This document shows, one piece after another, positions 23,721-35,387 of a DNA stretch of 64,000 nt (position 1 is the first letter of the stretch; each line of letters begins with the position of its first letter). This DNA comes from Agrypnia vestita (taxonomy: Eukaryota; Arthropoda; Insecta; Trichoptera; Phryganeidae): the NCBI GenBank assembly GCA_016648135.1, contig JADDOH010024973.1, positions 675,127-739,126 on the forward strand, in the 5' to 3' direction. Below the pieces are notes generated by a model. The model was not told where the DNA came from, searched no databases, and was given only the letters and a program-made list of their open reading frames with translations. A program made the translations under genes and the position numbers.

Positions 23721-24759
23721 TTTTAATTGTAAAATAAAAAAGCTATAGAGAAGTAAAATAAACCTGGTACAGAATTGGTATCGACCAAGAGAACTACAAC
23801 GAAACAGGAATGTCCCTCTAGGAGATATTTTTAAAATGCCTCATAATCCATTCCCAGACATTTCTTTCATTATAAAGATATCCCACCCGTGATGTTAAAA
23901 ATATTTTATCACGAATATGATTGTAATTAATAGACGACAGTTTATTATCTGCGTCCCTCTCACTCTCTCTCGTAACGACCACCCGTCCGAGACTATTGTC
24001 TCGCAGAAGTGAAGGCCGCGACAGCTGCCGCTGGGCCGTCACCGTTCGGGGAACTAAATATTTGTATTACGTGTTTATGCATTATTTTATTTCGTTTTGA
24101 TCTCTCGCTATTTCACAAATCATAAAATCTCCCTCGCCCACAGACCCGTCCGCGGTAAATGAAAACATAACACGAGTACAATCTGAGATTCTCATCGGAG
24201 AGAACGACGTAGTCTCCTGGCATCAGAAAACAATTAAACTAAAACTTTACGCATATCGAATGTTTTAAAAAATCCAAAAAAATATATCCCTAATAATACT
24301 TATTTCGAAGGTCCGTCCGTAACCGTAACTAGAATTAGTATGATTTCAAATAATTCCTACACATAAATGTTTACATTTTAAATTAATTTCCCAATGCACT
24401 TTTTTGTTTCAACTAATTAATATATAACTAATGATTAATAATTACCTAATGTAAAGTTGAAATTCAAAACAAAAAATTCCGTCATTGTTGACAGGTTATA
24501 GATATTAATCTTATAAAATCAAATAGAATGTTTCATAATATACCAAATATACTTTTGTTTGATTTATAATTTTATTCTTAATTAAAAAAAAAGATTCAGT
24601 GGGATCAATAGAGCTATGAGAACTATATTGAGAAGAAATGGGCATGTAGGCATACTCGAATCAGTACATTTACACGTAATGGCTGAAAGGCAAATGACGC
24701 GATCGGTATCGAATTAAGCAAACGTCATTGGTATGACCGCAGTCATACCAACTCTAAAC
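23721..24759. other. Sequence without recognised genes, with GC-richer island
   Basis: An island at about 23,930-24,210 (CGACCACCCGTCCGAGAC, GGCCGCGACAGCTGCCGCTG). AT-rich on both sides; no coding similarity. Confidence 0.42.
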
Positions 24760-25232
24760 ATGCATGCGCAGACGGCAGAATGACAACCTTGAAGGTGAAT
24801 TATGGCAAAAGTGTAGATAATTTTCAACCCACCCACGTATATTACAACTTTGTGGTATTTATTTTTAAGATCTTCAATAAAAGCATATTGGACGGATTTA
24901 ATAGAAAAATTGAAATGGAAAACATGAGCACATGAAAACAGAAATATGAAAATACGATTCAAAAGAAAGAGATACAATGAGATTGATATTCGAAATCTCA
25001 AAAAGCTATGATGTATCTAGTTACAGTGTAATGAAGATTTTCAATGATATACCAATGGAAATAAGAAAGTAACGCACAATAACAAAACTTAAAACAAAGC
25101 TTTGCAAATATGTGTTATGTGTGTATTAAATAGATTATACAATGATTAATATAGTGCTTATATTAGAGAATATGTGTATATTTACGTAGATATGCACTAT
25201 TTTATGATTTATAAATAAATAAATAAATATTT
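24760..25232 (+). mobile_element. LINE 3' end (RT C-terminus), degraded
   Basis: Plus-strand frames linked by stops and shifts give THVYYNFVVFIFKIFNKSI, then RNMKIRFKRKRYNEIDIRNL, then SSYSVMKIFNDIPMEIRK. A VYY..-FKI..-..R.RYN..-..SY..MKIFNDIP order is the C-terminal region of CR1/jockey-type reverse transcriptases. The 3' end is an (AAAT)n run at 25,211-25,232. The 5' edge is approximate. Confidence 0.62.
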
Positions 25233-26482
25233 GACTTACATACATATGTTGTGTGCTATATATAGGTCAACCGCTTTTAAAATTCCGCTATGATTTTTGA
25301 TAAATTAGCGTGTCAATATTATCTCCTATCAGATAAATCTTGTTAAATAATCTGTCCAAATGCATAATCTATTTACATCCTTCCATATTGTGCATAACAA
25401 CAGCAAATAAACTTGAAAATGTGAAGTTATCGCATCAAAGTAAAATTCACGTGAAAGTGTATGATTAGATTAGAAGATGTGTCAACAAAGTAAATGGTTT
25501 TGCTACTGTATTTTCGTTAAATTTAAAATTAATTAATGTAAAAAAAAACATCGAATCTTTACCTATATGCGAAAGTTTTTGAATCTTTGGTACATTTTAG
25601 TACTATAAAACAAAATAATGATCGTATTTTTTTAATGAAATAAACAAATGAGTATAATTCTATATTTAAGTTCACATACTACAAAAACCAAAGTAAGTCA
25701 CGTGAGTTGTATAATACATTGATTTTTATAAATACCTAACATAACGTTTGTAACATTATAAAGATTTATTTGAAATGTTTTTATTTGTTCACTCGAGCAA
25801 ACAATATATTTATGTATTACACAATTGTAGACTAAAGCAGTGGAATATAAATGGACAGTAATGACAATTGTTCATAGAAAGCCGGCGTAGGTAAAGTAGC
25901 AGTATCAAAACTTACCAAAACTAACAAAATTTAACATAATTATATGTAGATTACATTAAAATAATTGGGGCACTTAAAATGCTGAAAACTGTGAATTCAA
26001 GTTATTGAAAGAATAAATTTATTGTCTTGTGTTTGTTTGTGAATATTTTTTACGTGAATACGTCTCTAAAATCGGTTCAAGATGTGGGATGCATGCTCAA
26101 AAATCTGACCATCATGAAAATATGTCATATTTTAAATTATTATATCTCAGAAAGTATATGAGGTGGGTGGATGTAAAGTATATTAATGAATTGAGAACAG
26201 ATGTAAGATTTCTAATCTTATTTATTTCTTAATTAATTTAGATCTCCGCTCCCTGTGCGAGATATTGTGTAATGATACGTCACGAATTGGCGCGCTCAGT
26301 CAGCAAGCAAGTGTCATATGACAACTTATTAACCTCTCTATACTTATATTGTGCCCCCATACCTCGTTCCCCTATTTTAAAGTTATATTCACGTAAAAAT
26401 TTATAATTATACTATATCTACTTGAGACAATGAATATTTAATATCATTAAATAATTTTATAATCACTTGGTGGTGCAATATT
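25233..26482. other. AT-rich sequence, nothing recognised
   Basis: No gene or internal repeat recognised. Confidence 0.42.
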
Positions 26483-26859
26483 TTAATTTAAAATATAATT
26501 TTTATTTAAACTTTGTACTACACACTCAATATTTGAGTTATTTATTTCTATTATAGTTTCTTGAGAAGTAGTTCCTCTCATCATCAGGTATAATTAAGGA
26601 CTAACATAAATGCAATTTATGTATTTTATCACTTATCTGATCCTTGACTTGTTTACGTTAATGATAAAAAAAAAAACCCTCCCCACTACGCGGCTCCCTA
26701 CCGTACCCGAATAAATTGATAAAATTTCATATTTAAGTTAGTTATTAACTATACGTGATGATGTGAGGGACTGCCCCTCTCGAAACTATAATAGTAATAA
26801 ATCACTCAAATATTGTGTGTGCAGTACAAAATAAATATATAAATTATATTTTAAATATT
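26483..26859. mobile_element. Long inverted-repeat element, ~100-bp arms
   Basis: The left arm (26,483-26,586) and right arm (26,757-26,859) are imperfect complements sharing TTTAAAATATAATTT, CTTTGTACTACACACTCAAT, ATTTGAGT and CTATTATAGTTTC. A 170-bp loop has an A11 run and a GC-richer core. The inner arm ends in CATCATCAGG at 26,578-26,587, the same core word seen in other palindromes here. No open frame of note. Confidence 0.8.
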
Positions 26860-27784
26860 TATACATATTTATCTATAAAACAATTAAATTATGCCATTAT
26901 CATTTGATAAATCTGTGAAAGCTTGTTAGCTGGCCTTCATCTAAGTGTATATTGGTTTTCATACGAAATAAAATTTAAAAAAAAACGTTTATTTACCACC
27001 AGATATCTAATTCTTTAACATATAATGGTTACTTCCCCTTAAAAAATAATTAATCAACACATTACAAAAACACCTTCATATTACATTAATAAATTATTTC
27101 CTGCATTCATGGAAGGCGTTGATGTGTAAAAACGCTATTTTTTTATGATTACAAATATAATATTCTTATTTCATATTTTTGTAAGTACTGTTAGGTTCAT
27201 TGTACTGTTAGGTCATGTAAAAAATATTATTATTTATTTTTTTAATTCCTAAAATAGACCCAACAGTTCTAATGGCCTGCGCAACTTATTTAAATCAAAC
27301 AAAAAATTTAAATGGACATCTGCGAAAAAAAATTGTTAAAAAACATGATAAATTCCCACAAATACCTGGTGGTGCAAAAAAAGTTAAAAGAAAACGTCAA
27401 ATTAATGAGTCGTTCCCGACCAATCCGCGCCGTCCGGCTGCGTCTCCCGGCGCATTAAATAACCGTGTCACACGAAATGTTTAAATCATACGAATGAAAT
27501 TATCGGCCGTGGAGAGCCTGAGATGCGCCCAGCGGCCGTCTCGTATGACAAATGCGGCGCAGTTATTAGCCAAATAGCTCCTCCCGCGGCACGCTCTGGG
27601 GAGTGCGGCGCGGCGGGTGCCTGTCGGCTGTCGGGACGCTGTATTATTAACGAGCGGGGAAATCATGTCAAAAATAAGAAGAAAACTTGATAAAAATTCG
27701 TGACCACACGCTCGATCGGGGAACGCCGGGTGAAGTGGTGCGGAGAATAAAAAATATTTTTTACAATTTATATTTTCAGCATTT
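26860..27784. other. Sequence without recognised genes, with GC-rich island
   Basis: AT-rich up to about 27,400, then a CpG-rich island at 27,420-27,700 (GGGGAGTGCGGCGCGGCGGG). A 70-codon lysine-rich plus-strand frame at 27,272-27,484 is not recognisable. Confidence 0.42.
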
Positions 27785-27951
27785 TTCAGATCATTCAGCG
27801 GCAACTTTTTTAAAACCCGAAGGTTTCTCAGGGATCTCCTTCTTCTTCCGGGACCTCTTCCGCTCGCAATTTTACCCAGAATGATAAGATACAGGATCTG
27901 GCACCTATCTGGATGTGTCAATATATGGCCAAAGTATTGTAATTTCCGTGT
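27785..27951 (-). mobile_element. LINE reverse transcriptase C-terminal fragment, frame open
   Basis: The minus-strand frame reads RKLQYFGHILTHPDRCQILY, LIILGKIASGRGPGRRRRSL and RNLR without a stop, and stays open to NDLKNAENI. The order YFGHI-...-L.LI..GKI..-RGPGRRR-S.RNLR is a very common C-terminal signature of animal non-LTR retrotransposon ORF2 proteins. Only this piece is preserved; the longer 146-codon frame (27,481-27,921) extends past it into unrelated island sequence. Confidence 0.7.
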
Positions 27952-28147
27952 TTTTATGGTTTTATGGATTTACTTTTTTCATTTATAATACTATCAATCT
28001 AGCTTAGTTTTAGAGGCCGTCTTTAGATCCACATCTTAAAAAAATTTTGAAAAAACATTTTTCCATGTCTTACGCTGTTTCAGTAGTTGACAATCAATTA
28101 ATGCCGAATTTGTCATTATAAATTAATTAAATTGCTATTTATCTCAA

Positions 28148-28262
28148 CTCGGTAGGGGGCGACGCGTCGCCCGCCTTCCTTTCGGAATCGCTATAAAGAT
28201 GCCTCTTGGTAATCATCCCTCTGGCATTTGCAAAAGGTGTCCGAGCCACTTCAATTTTCCTA
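28148..28262 (-). mobile_element. Second LINE C-terminal fragment
   Basis: The minus strand gives KLKWLGHLLQMPEG, a TGA stop, then LPRGIFIAIPKGRR and TRRP. The WLGH-L.MP-.-.PR-..-..P.GRR-..RP order is the end of another non-LTR retrotransposon ORF2 family, distinct from the fragment 200 bp away. It is one stop away from being open. Confidence 0.65.
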
Positions 28263-28666
28263 CTTAGAAGCAGGGACCTCATGCCGAGGGTCTCTTACGC
28301 GGTACTATCTTCGTGTCAATCAGTATTCGGTAACAATTTTATATATATTGACACTACTTTTGTATCATTTTAGAGTATCACTGGTATCGGAAATGTCCAT
28401 TTTATTCGTTATTGGAGTGTAGACTGAAGAATGTGGGTGTGAATGCTGGTATATGGGTTGTGAGTGGGTGGTGAAGGGAGTATCTATGTGGGATGAAAGA
28501 GGGAAAATTGTTAGAAGGAGTGAAGTGGAGGGTTGTATTTTATTACTGATGAAATTATTTTGTATATTTAGGGTTTAATGAATTTCAACTATTTCTAAAT
28601 TATTTTGTTTTGATCCGTTCGTCTATTTATGTGGGATGTGTATACCTATATTATTGTCTAGTTAGT
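28263..28666. other. G/T-rich stretch and spacer
   Basis: From about 28,425 to 28,550 the plus strand is unusually G- and T-rich (GTGGGTGTGAATGCTGG, GAGTGGGTGGTGAAGGGAGT). It may be a degraded minisatellite attached to the block R repeat that follows. Confidence 0.4.
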
Positions 28667-28783
28667 TATTTTCTAAAATGGTTAGCTTTTATGAAAAGTA
28701 AATAAATAATAAAAAAGAAATAAGGCGCCTTCTATGTTATCTAAATCTAGTTTTTATTGATCCCCATGTTCATCCTACATATA
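28667..28783 (+). repeat. Interspersed repeat block R, copy 2
   Basis: Counterpart of 529-642: TTTTCTAAAATGGTTAGCTT, GGCGCCTTCTATG, AATCTAGTTTTTATTG and CCTACATATATA occur in the same order. Confidence 0.5.
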
Positions 28784-30711
28784 TACGCCATATCGCAGAC
28801 TTGAATGTGGAAATTGTGATATGGCATAAATAATTGTATTCAGCATGATTCTATTAAAACGTGTTTTCTGCACAAAGAGCACATATAAGTGAGACATTTA
28901 AATATCTTAAGTACAAAATCACAGACACTTTCGTTATTCCACAAGGGAGATCGTAAATCAAATACGCTTCACGACAAAACTTGCCCTGATGGTCTCTTAA
29001 TTTTTTCCAATTGTGTTAAGGCCATTGTTTTCGCAATGTTTAGGTGGAGATATACACGACGAACAAATTGAATGGTTTAATACGTGTAATATGAAGGGCC
29101 CGCCGACCCGCGCCCACGGCGAGCGCGGGGATCGTCTATTTTTAAGAAGAAATATTATGTCTCCGCTCGAGACACATAAATCGCACCAACAAATGATGGG
29201 GCTCATTACGTATGACACGTTCAGTATGAAGAAAAAGCCGCTGCGCTTCGGACAGATTCCCGTCCAAATATTTCCCGACAATCGCGCGCTTGCCACACTC
29301 TCCGTACTAATCATCGAGCTCGACTTCCCGACAACAAGGCTGGAATCACAACACGGCACTCATAACCATCCTACCCTCAAAGCGCTCTGCCGATTACAAC
29401 ATTTGCTTTAAGTGCACGGAGTGCGGTCGCGAGAGTATTTTTGTAATTTGACAACAAATGTTTATTTCGAGTTGAAAACGACATGTTCATTACGTCTCGA
29501 CATTTTTTCTATGATTTGTCAACGTTAATGAAGACATTCTCGTACAATGGTTTTAAATATTAGAAAAAAATCTAAGAGATTAAACTCTTTCAACACAAGT
29601 ATAAACATCTCTCATCTTTATAATATGCGTACAGACAAAATTAGAGATACCATATAATTCATTACTAGTACTAACATTTTCTTAGATCTTTTTTGTCAAC
29701 TTCAAATATTGTTTTGAATGCAATAGGTACCTACTATAACGGGATAAATATTAAAAACAGGTGAAAAGTAATAGACCACAAACAAATAAGATTTCATTAT
29801 TACTTTTGAACTACATAGATAAAAATCTGTTAACAAAGAAGTTAAATTATATTAGAATTTCTTCCGGAGTTTTATAATTTAATTAAAAAATATATCTTAT
29901 TATAAATTGTACACCCTTTGAATTACTTTTAAAATCATGCACAATATTTTAAGATGAATTATCAATGAAATAATCACACACAAAAATATATATTCCTTTA
30001 AAATCCGACTGCAATGACAGAGTCCTATTTTCTTGGTTAGAAAAACAACTTTAAACAAAATATAACTTTAAATCGAATAAATATGGAATAACGTTACACA
30101 AAATTGAATAAAGCATCAAACAATTTTTTTAAATTAAAACATATTTTCATTGAAATTTTCTAAACTTAGAATATGATTCACGCCACTTTCACTTCTCCGT
30201 TTTCCAGTTTTAAAATAAATGTTAAAAGATACCAATTGTTTTTAAACGTAAGCCGTATTTCTCTGCATTCATTGGAACCTACAAGACCACGCTCACCCAC
30301 CTGGATTTTACACGTTGGTCCAATCATCTACCACAATTAATGACCGATTTACTTGTCTCATTTTGTCATCATTTTCACATGAATAACAATTTATTTACAT
30401 ATATTAACAGTTTTATATAACTCTAGTGGATACGGGTACACATTGTTAGCGTTTATTGTAAATTATTATGTTTATTGACCATCCAACAATAGTTGAGATT
30501 ATAAATCGTTTGATAAATTAGGCGTTAAATTTGCATTTGACGCCGATTTCAGAACTCGTCAGAAAAAATAATACCAAAATATAATCACGTGAAAAAATAT
30601 ACCTTTAAGACTGTCAAACATAAAAATTGCACCATTACGTATATATGGAACAAAACACTTTAATTTTCTTATTTTTTTATAATCATTTATTGGATTTTTT
30701 TTCAAATAGTT
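28784..30711. other. Sequence without recognised genes, with GC-rich island
   Basis: An island at about 29,090-29,430 (GGGCCCGCCGACCCGCGCC) has overlapping frames of 132 and 120 codons on opposite strands. Neither is recognisable and the openness follows from the higher GC content. The remainder is AT-rich. Confidence 0.42.
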
Positions 30712-30905
30712 AAAGATACGTGTTCGCATAAACGGAGTACGTGTCGTATCAATACCTACTTATTCTTAATAATTTTAAACCAAGCTAAACGTTTGTGCTA
30801 TGAAAATAAGACTAACTTGCTAGTGTCGTGTAATGGGGCTCGAACCATAGACCACTGGAACACTAGGCGAGGATCATAACCACCACACTAACATGCTATT
30901 CAACA
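30712..30905 (-). mobile_element. SINE family S1 copy (reverse)
   Basis: On the minus strand: a tRNA-like head with an A-box-like TTAGTGTGGTGGTTATGAT and B-box-like GGTTCGAGCCCC, then the S1 body (AGTTAGTCTTATTTTCATAG, CACAAACGTTTAGCTTGG, TAGGTATTGATACGACACG, TACTCCGTTTATGCG). This is one of the most complete copies in the window. Confidence 0.78.
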
Positions 30906-31134
30906 AGCTATTTAAATACAATCATATAAAAATGACGACATAATAGTATACTATCATGAAAAGGCTTGCCTGCATCTATATGTATATATAGGCTTTATGC
31001 CAAATTACTATATATTATTCTAGTATTACAAAAGTTTTTATCAAAATCATTTATTTTTCTTTTTTTAAATAAAATGAAATAATTATAAATATTACACAGT
31101 AAAATCTATTATATATCTATGAAAATATAATTGT
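30906..31134. other. AT-rich spacer
   Basis: No feature recognised. Confidence 0.4.
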
Positions 31135-31205
31135 TCACCACAGGTATGCAAACCCAGAACTTTCTCTCGTCGGAAGAATGTGTTACCATTGCGCTACGTT
31201 TATCA
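31135..31205 (-). mobile_element. tRNA-like fragment, probable SINE head
   Basis: On the minus strand, ACGTAGCGCAATGGTAACAC resembles an A-box arm and TTCTGGGTTTGCATACC a mutated B-box arm at tRNA-like spacing. There is no closing acceptor stem, so a functional tRNA is unlikely. Confidence 0.4.
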
Positions 31206-31336
31206 TTTTAGTTTACAATGAATTATAGACTCTCATATGTAGATGTAGTATTTATAAATGAGACATTCATTAGCTATCATTATCTAAAATTACACTGATT
31301 TTCTAATCTTATCAGTACAATGTTATTTCAATAAAA

Positions 31337-31630
31337 TATATTAATTACTCAAGACACACTATAAATGTCTCATAGAGACATAGCTTCTTTTTTTATATAG
31401 GAAAGTAGGTATGGAAGACTTTTTTCTTAATTAATGATGTGTCCCTGGGGATGGAATTCAGTATTGCGTTCTTGAAAAATTTGAACCCAAAATATTCTGA
31501 AAATATAGAAATTGGTCTTAAGGTCGTAAGCTCTATGGACACTCAAAAAGACTTCCATACCTGCTTTTCCACATAAAAAAGTAGCTCCATCTCTATGAGT
31601 CATCTAAAGTGTGTCTTGATTAATAATATC
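31337..31630. mobile_element. MITE family C, fold-back copy
   Basis: Arms of about 85 bp at 31,337-31,426 and 31,543-31,630 share CAAGACACACT, CTCATAGAGA, TATGGAAG and GTATGGAAG-type words. The interior (31,440-31,540) contains GGTCTTAAGGTCGTAAGC. A 65-bp interior stretch ending AATATTCTGAAAATAT recurs outside the right arm at 31,631-31,700, as a direct repeat. Family relatives lie at 16,008, 43,418, 46,775/47,140 and 57,765. Confidence 0.72.
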
Positions 31631-32269
31631 CCTCTGGTAATGCAATCCAATATTGTGTTCTTGAAAAATTTGATCATAGATTCTCAAAATATTCTGAATA
31701 TTAATTACTAGGTATTACCTAAACTTTTGTTTTATAACGAACCAGGCGAGAATTGTATATTGTAACAGAAGAATGTAGCTTTCTACGTATCTATACCTAT
31801 ATATCATGGAGAACATATTCGTGTAAAGTCAATTTTGATTACAGCATAATATTACCTAATTCGGATTATTATTACATAACATAGTCTTCGAGTCTACATT
31901 TTACGTTCCCGTTACTGTTATTAAGATACTGTATTATTTTACACTTTACACATCACGACATGCTTATAAGTTATAAGGAAAACGGAATAAATTTATTTGG
32001 GCGATGTCGAATGGTTAGACAATGCTTCCACTATGGCATCGGATAACGTATTAGACAAACTCGGCTTTACGATTAAACCAACCGGCCGTATCAAAGGAGC
32101 AATGTGCGACGCGACCATATTCGATCGTATGTCGTCTATTCTTCTTGCAATGTTTCTCAATGTTCTATTCATTAGGATATTATATTTCTAACATGAATGA
32201 ATGCATACTACGTGAATGTTTATTTTAAAAAATAATTGTAAATTTTTTAAGCGTATTTTTTAAAAATAT
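31631..32269. other. Direct repeat flank and short frame, no gene
   Basis: 31,631-31,700 repeats the interior of the preceding element. A 64-codon plus-strand frame at 31,997-32,191 lies in a GC-richer patch and is not recognisable. Confidence 0.4.
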
Positions 32270-32440
32270 TTACGCTTCAACGGGCCAAGAGACCCAATCA
32301 CAGAAGCGAAATACATCACAAAACCCAGGCTAGAGTAAATCGCATAGATTAATTGTAACCTCACCGAGAATCGAACCCGGAATCCTCTGTGTGAAGAACC
32401 AATGTCATGCCCACTGGGCTACGAGATGATGTTTATGATT
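32270..32440 (-). mobile_element. tRNA-derived SINE (family S3, reverse)
   Basis: On the minus strand: CTCGTAGCCCAGTGGGCATG (A box TAGCCCAGTGG), a variable middle, then CCGGGTTCGATTCTCGGTG (B box GGGTTCGATTC), followed by about 100 bp of non-tRNA body. Both promoter boxes are well preserved. The missing 3' acceptor strand argues against a real tRNA gene. Confidence 0.65.
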
Positions 32441-33484
32441 GGAGTACACACCCATAATGGAATTGAAAAACATTTTACATTTTTTATGGGGATGCTAGTT
32501 AAGAAAATCACTTGTATAAACCTACGAATTTCCTTAGATACCACGTCTACCGGTTTCGCTTAGCCCAAAATTCGTAAACTAGAAATAAATACCTACAACA
32601 GAAGTGCAAATTTATATACTTATATCAAAAGGAAGAAATAATATAAAATTAAATAAGACACAGAGAAAGAGAGATATTTTAAGAGGCATAGGCATAGTTT
32701 TACATTTATATGTTTTTTCGTCATTTTGTTTATAATATTTCTAGAAATTTTAGAGGTAATCTTAGTTTTTATTATTGAATACGTAAGTCAAATATTCTTT
32801 GTACAAATTAAGGTAATCTGGTTTCTCTAAAATTACATCCGCTTGTTATCATTGGATATTTAAAGATGATTTTCAGTTGCGTTTTTTGTGTTTCAGCCCG
32901 AGGTTTTCGGGTAATTTTTGTGGTGTATTCCATATTCAATGATGGATATAAAATATATAATATTATAATATCGATCAATTTGACCATTCCACAAAGTAAA
33001 ACACATTACATATTTGTGTCATTTTACTTGTAAAGTAAAGAGAGATTGAGAAGCTGTGTGCCGCGGCGTGGTGCCGCGATATTCACTTAACCGATACAAT
33101 TATTGAAGGTTTGCGGAACAATTTGCCTCAAGCGCAGGCGCAGGCGGCTCGTGTTATGAGAGGCTGAGCTTCTGGCTCCGCCGGACCCTTTGATCGTCCG
33201 TCACGAGTCTAAGGGCTATCGACAAGGATTTTAGAAGTCAATTAAATATTTATTTTTTTCTCATGTGTCCTGTATATAATATTCCAAAATATCTCAACTT
33301 TCGAGTGGTGCATTTCATGTGCTGATCGTGTTTATTTTTCTGCATTTACAATATTATCCCTGCATGTATCACATGGAAAATTATATAAATAATTTTCTTT
33401 TCAATGGGGCTTTATGTTTAAATTCAATAAACTTTAGATGATTGCTTTTGTTAATTTCCATTATTTCTATACATTTTAAATTGA
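32441..33484. other. Sequence without recognised genes, with GC-richer island
   Basis: An island at 33,050-33,220 (GTGCCGCGGCGTGGTGCCGC, GCGCAGGCGCAGGCGGCTCG). Otherwise AT-rich, nothing recognised. Confidence 0.42.
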
Positions 33485-33798
33485 TACTAGCCGCAACCCG
33501 TCAAAAATGACTGAACATTGGTTCGGATCTTTGCTAAGCCCTAGTATATATTTATTGCATATTTTTGGCGCTCCACGGAGAGGCGGCCGTAGCGAAATGC
33601 GTGTAGCGGCCGGTTAGGGTTTGGTGTCCAGGGGTTCAAGTCCCATCACCGGCCATTTAATTGGTTTTATTTAGCCGTGAATTCGAACAAAGTAACGGAC
33701 GTTACACGAAGTTACGGGGACAGACAGATAAAGGATGGACGGACGGACAGACGAACAGACGGACAGACACCAAATTGTTATATTTGATTATTAATATG
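33485..33798 (+). mobile_element. SINE family S2, most complete copy
   Basis: Begins ACTAGCCGCAACCCG, followed by ACATTGGTTCGGATCTTTGC, TAAGCCCTAGTATA, GGCGCTCCACGG and a tRNA-like segment with AGCGGCCGGTTAGGG and B-box-like GGGGTTCAAGTCCCATC. The 3' part reads GCCGTGAATTCGAAC, AACGGACGTTACACGAAG, then GGACAGACAGATAA and (GGAC/AGAC)n. Other copies: 23,327; 38,930; 44,727. Confidence 0.72.
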
Positions 33799-35387
33799 AA
33801 AGTCAAGCCAACATAATTACGAATAATTCACATTATTAACCATTACGTACTAATCGAAATAAATTCAAATATTGTGAAGAGTGTCAGAAATGCTTAATTT
33901 TCTTCAAAATTTATTTTCTGAGTGTACAATTTAAAAACTTTTTATTATTTTAAATATTGTATTCTATATTCTAGCCAGCTGAAAACAAATGGCTATCGCC
34001 TATGCTTTATCTAGGACCTGGAAGTAGCGGTTAGTCGGTCACGGCTAGTGTTTCCGGAATTCATAAAACATTTGAGCAATTTCGAAACACTTTGTATCTT
34101 AACTAAAAATACAGAGTGAAAATAATTATTGAAGTAAACTGGCCCTCGGGGATAGTAACACGTGCTATCAGAGAGAAAGTCAGACGCCTCAACCCAATTA
34201 GCCGCGATCAGTAATGTTTCGATATTATCATATTTATAATAGAAATGTACAACGTACTGAGACTTATATATATTAAGTATTTGAGCTTATATAATTTAGG
34301 ATTCTCCAAACGAAACAGTATTTTAGCAGCAAACAACTGAATAAAAAGTATCTTTAAGCTTTTCTAAATTCGTAGAAATTTATTTTCCTGTAGATCCCTT
34401 AGCCATCCAATGTGAATCCATATTTCTCCTATATCCCTAATATAGCATATTAAACGGAAAAGATATTCATGTATTACTTGCACCAGCACTGCCACGTTCA
34501 GTATTGTTGGTTTATGTCACCCTCGGTATACCGATCCAGTTGTTTTCCAATCCTGTAGCAATTATATTCTTCCATTTTTGCGAGAAATGGAGCATTCTTC
34601 AGAGCTCATGCTGCGCCGTATTGACAAGTGTAGCAACTGGTAGATCATTAGTAACAATCAGAGATGTGACATAAAAATACTTGTTTCTCCCCACTCACGC
34701 TACTTCTGTACACTGGGATTCATCCAACATTGTAGTATACGATATTCTGTTTTAATCAAACTAACAAATTTTGTAAGAAAAAATATGTACTTGAACACTT
34801 TTTTATCAAGTAGTATTGATGAATATTAAGTCCATTTATTGATGAACTAAATATTATAATTTAACTATGGCATTAAGCGTGAAATACCTACATTTTTAAT
34901 TGGAAAAACCTATTAACTTTGCACAACTGAATGATTTTCAACTTTGAATGTGTACAAGCTACTAAAAAATATACTGACGCATACATATTAACTAATTATT
35001 TATTAATTAAAAAATAGATATCATATCAGAGCATAATAATTTGCTATCAATTCTCATGTCAATCAATGAGTGAGTAGTCAACAAATGAATCTAGGCATAT
35101 GTACATAAATGAAACACGAGTTTCTATAATTTACATCAAAAATTTAATTTTATGAAGGACATTAAAAAAATGATCTACTTAGTAGTAGAAATAGTGTTAG
35201 CCTGTGCAAGTAATTTTAATTTCGTAATATTCCACGCCAATCTAGGTCTATTGCCAAAACAGTTTCTTAAGGCGAGATTATTTATTGTTTTATATAGAAA
35301 ATTTATTTTCTGTCAAGTATTTTACTTTGATAAAATTATGTACCGTAAATGAATATTTTTTTGTATTATTCATTTAAAAATACCAAA
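33799..35387. other. AT-rich sequence, nothing recognised
   Basis: No gene or internal repeat recognised. Frames at 35,152-35,573 are AT-biased and not recognisable. Confidence 0.42.

Noticed and set aside
27481..27921. 146-codon minus-strand frame as a host gene
   Set aside because: Its first 50 residues are a LINE C-terminus and the rest crosses unrelated island sequence.
32375..32435. tRNA gene on the minus strand
   Set aside because: A and B boxes are good but no acceptor-stem closure and a non-tRNA body follows; a SINE explains it better.
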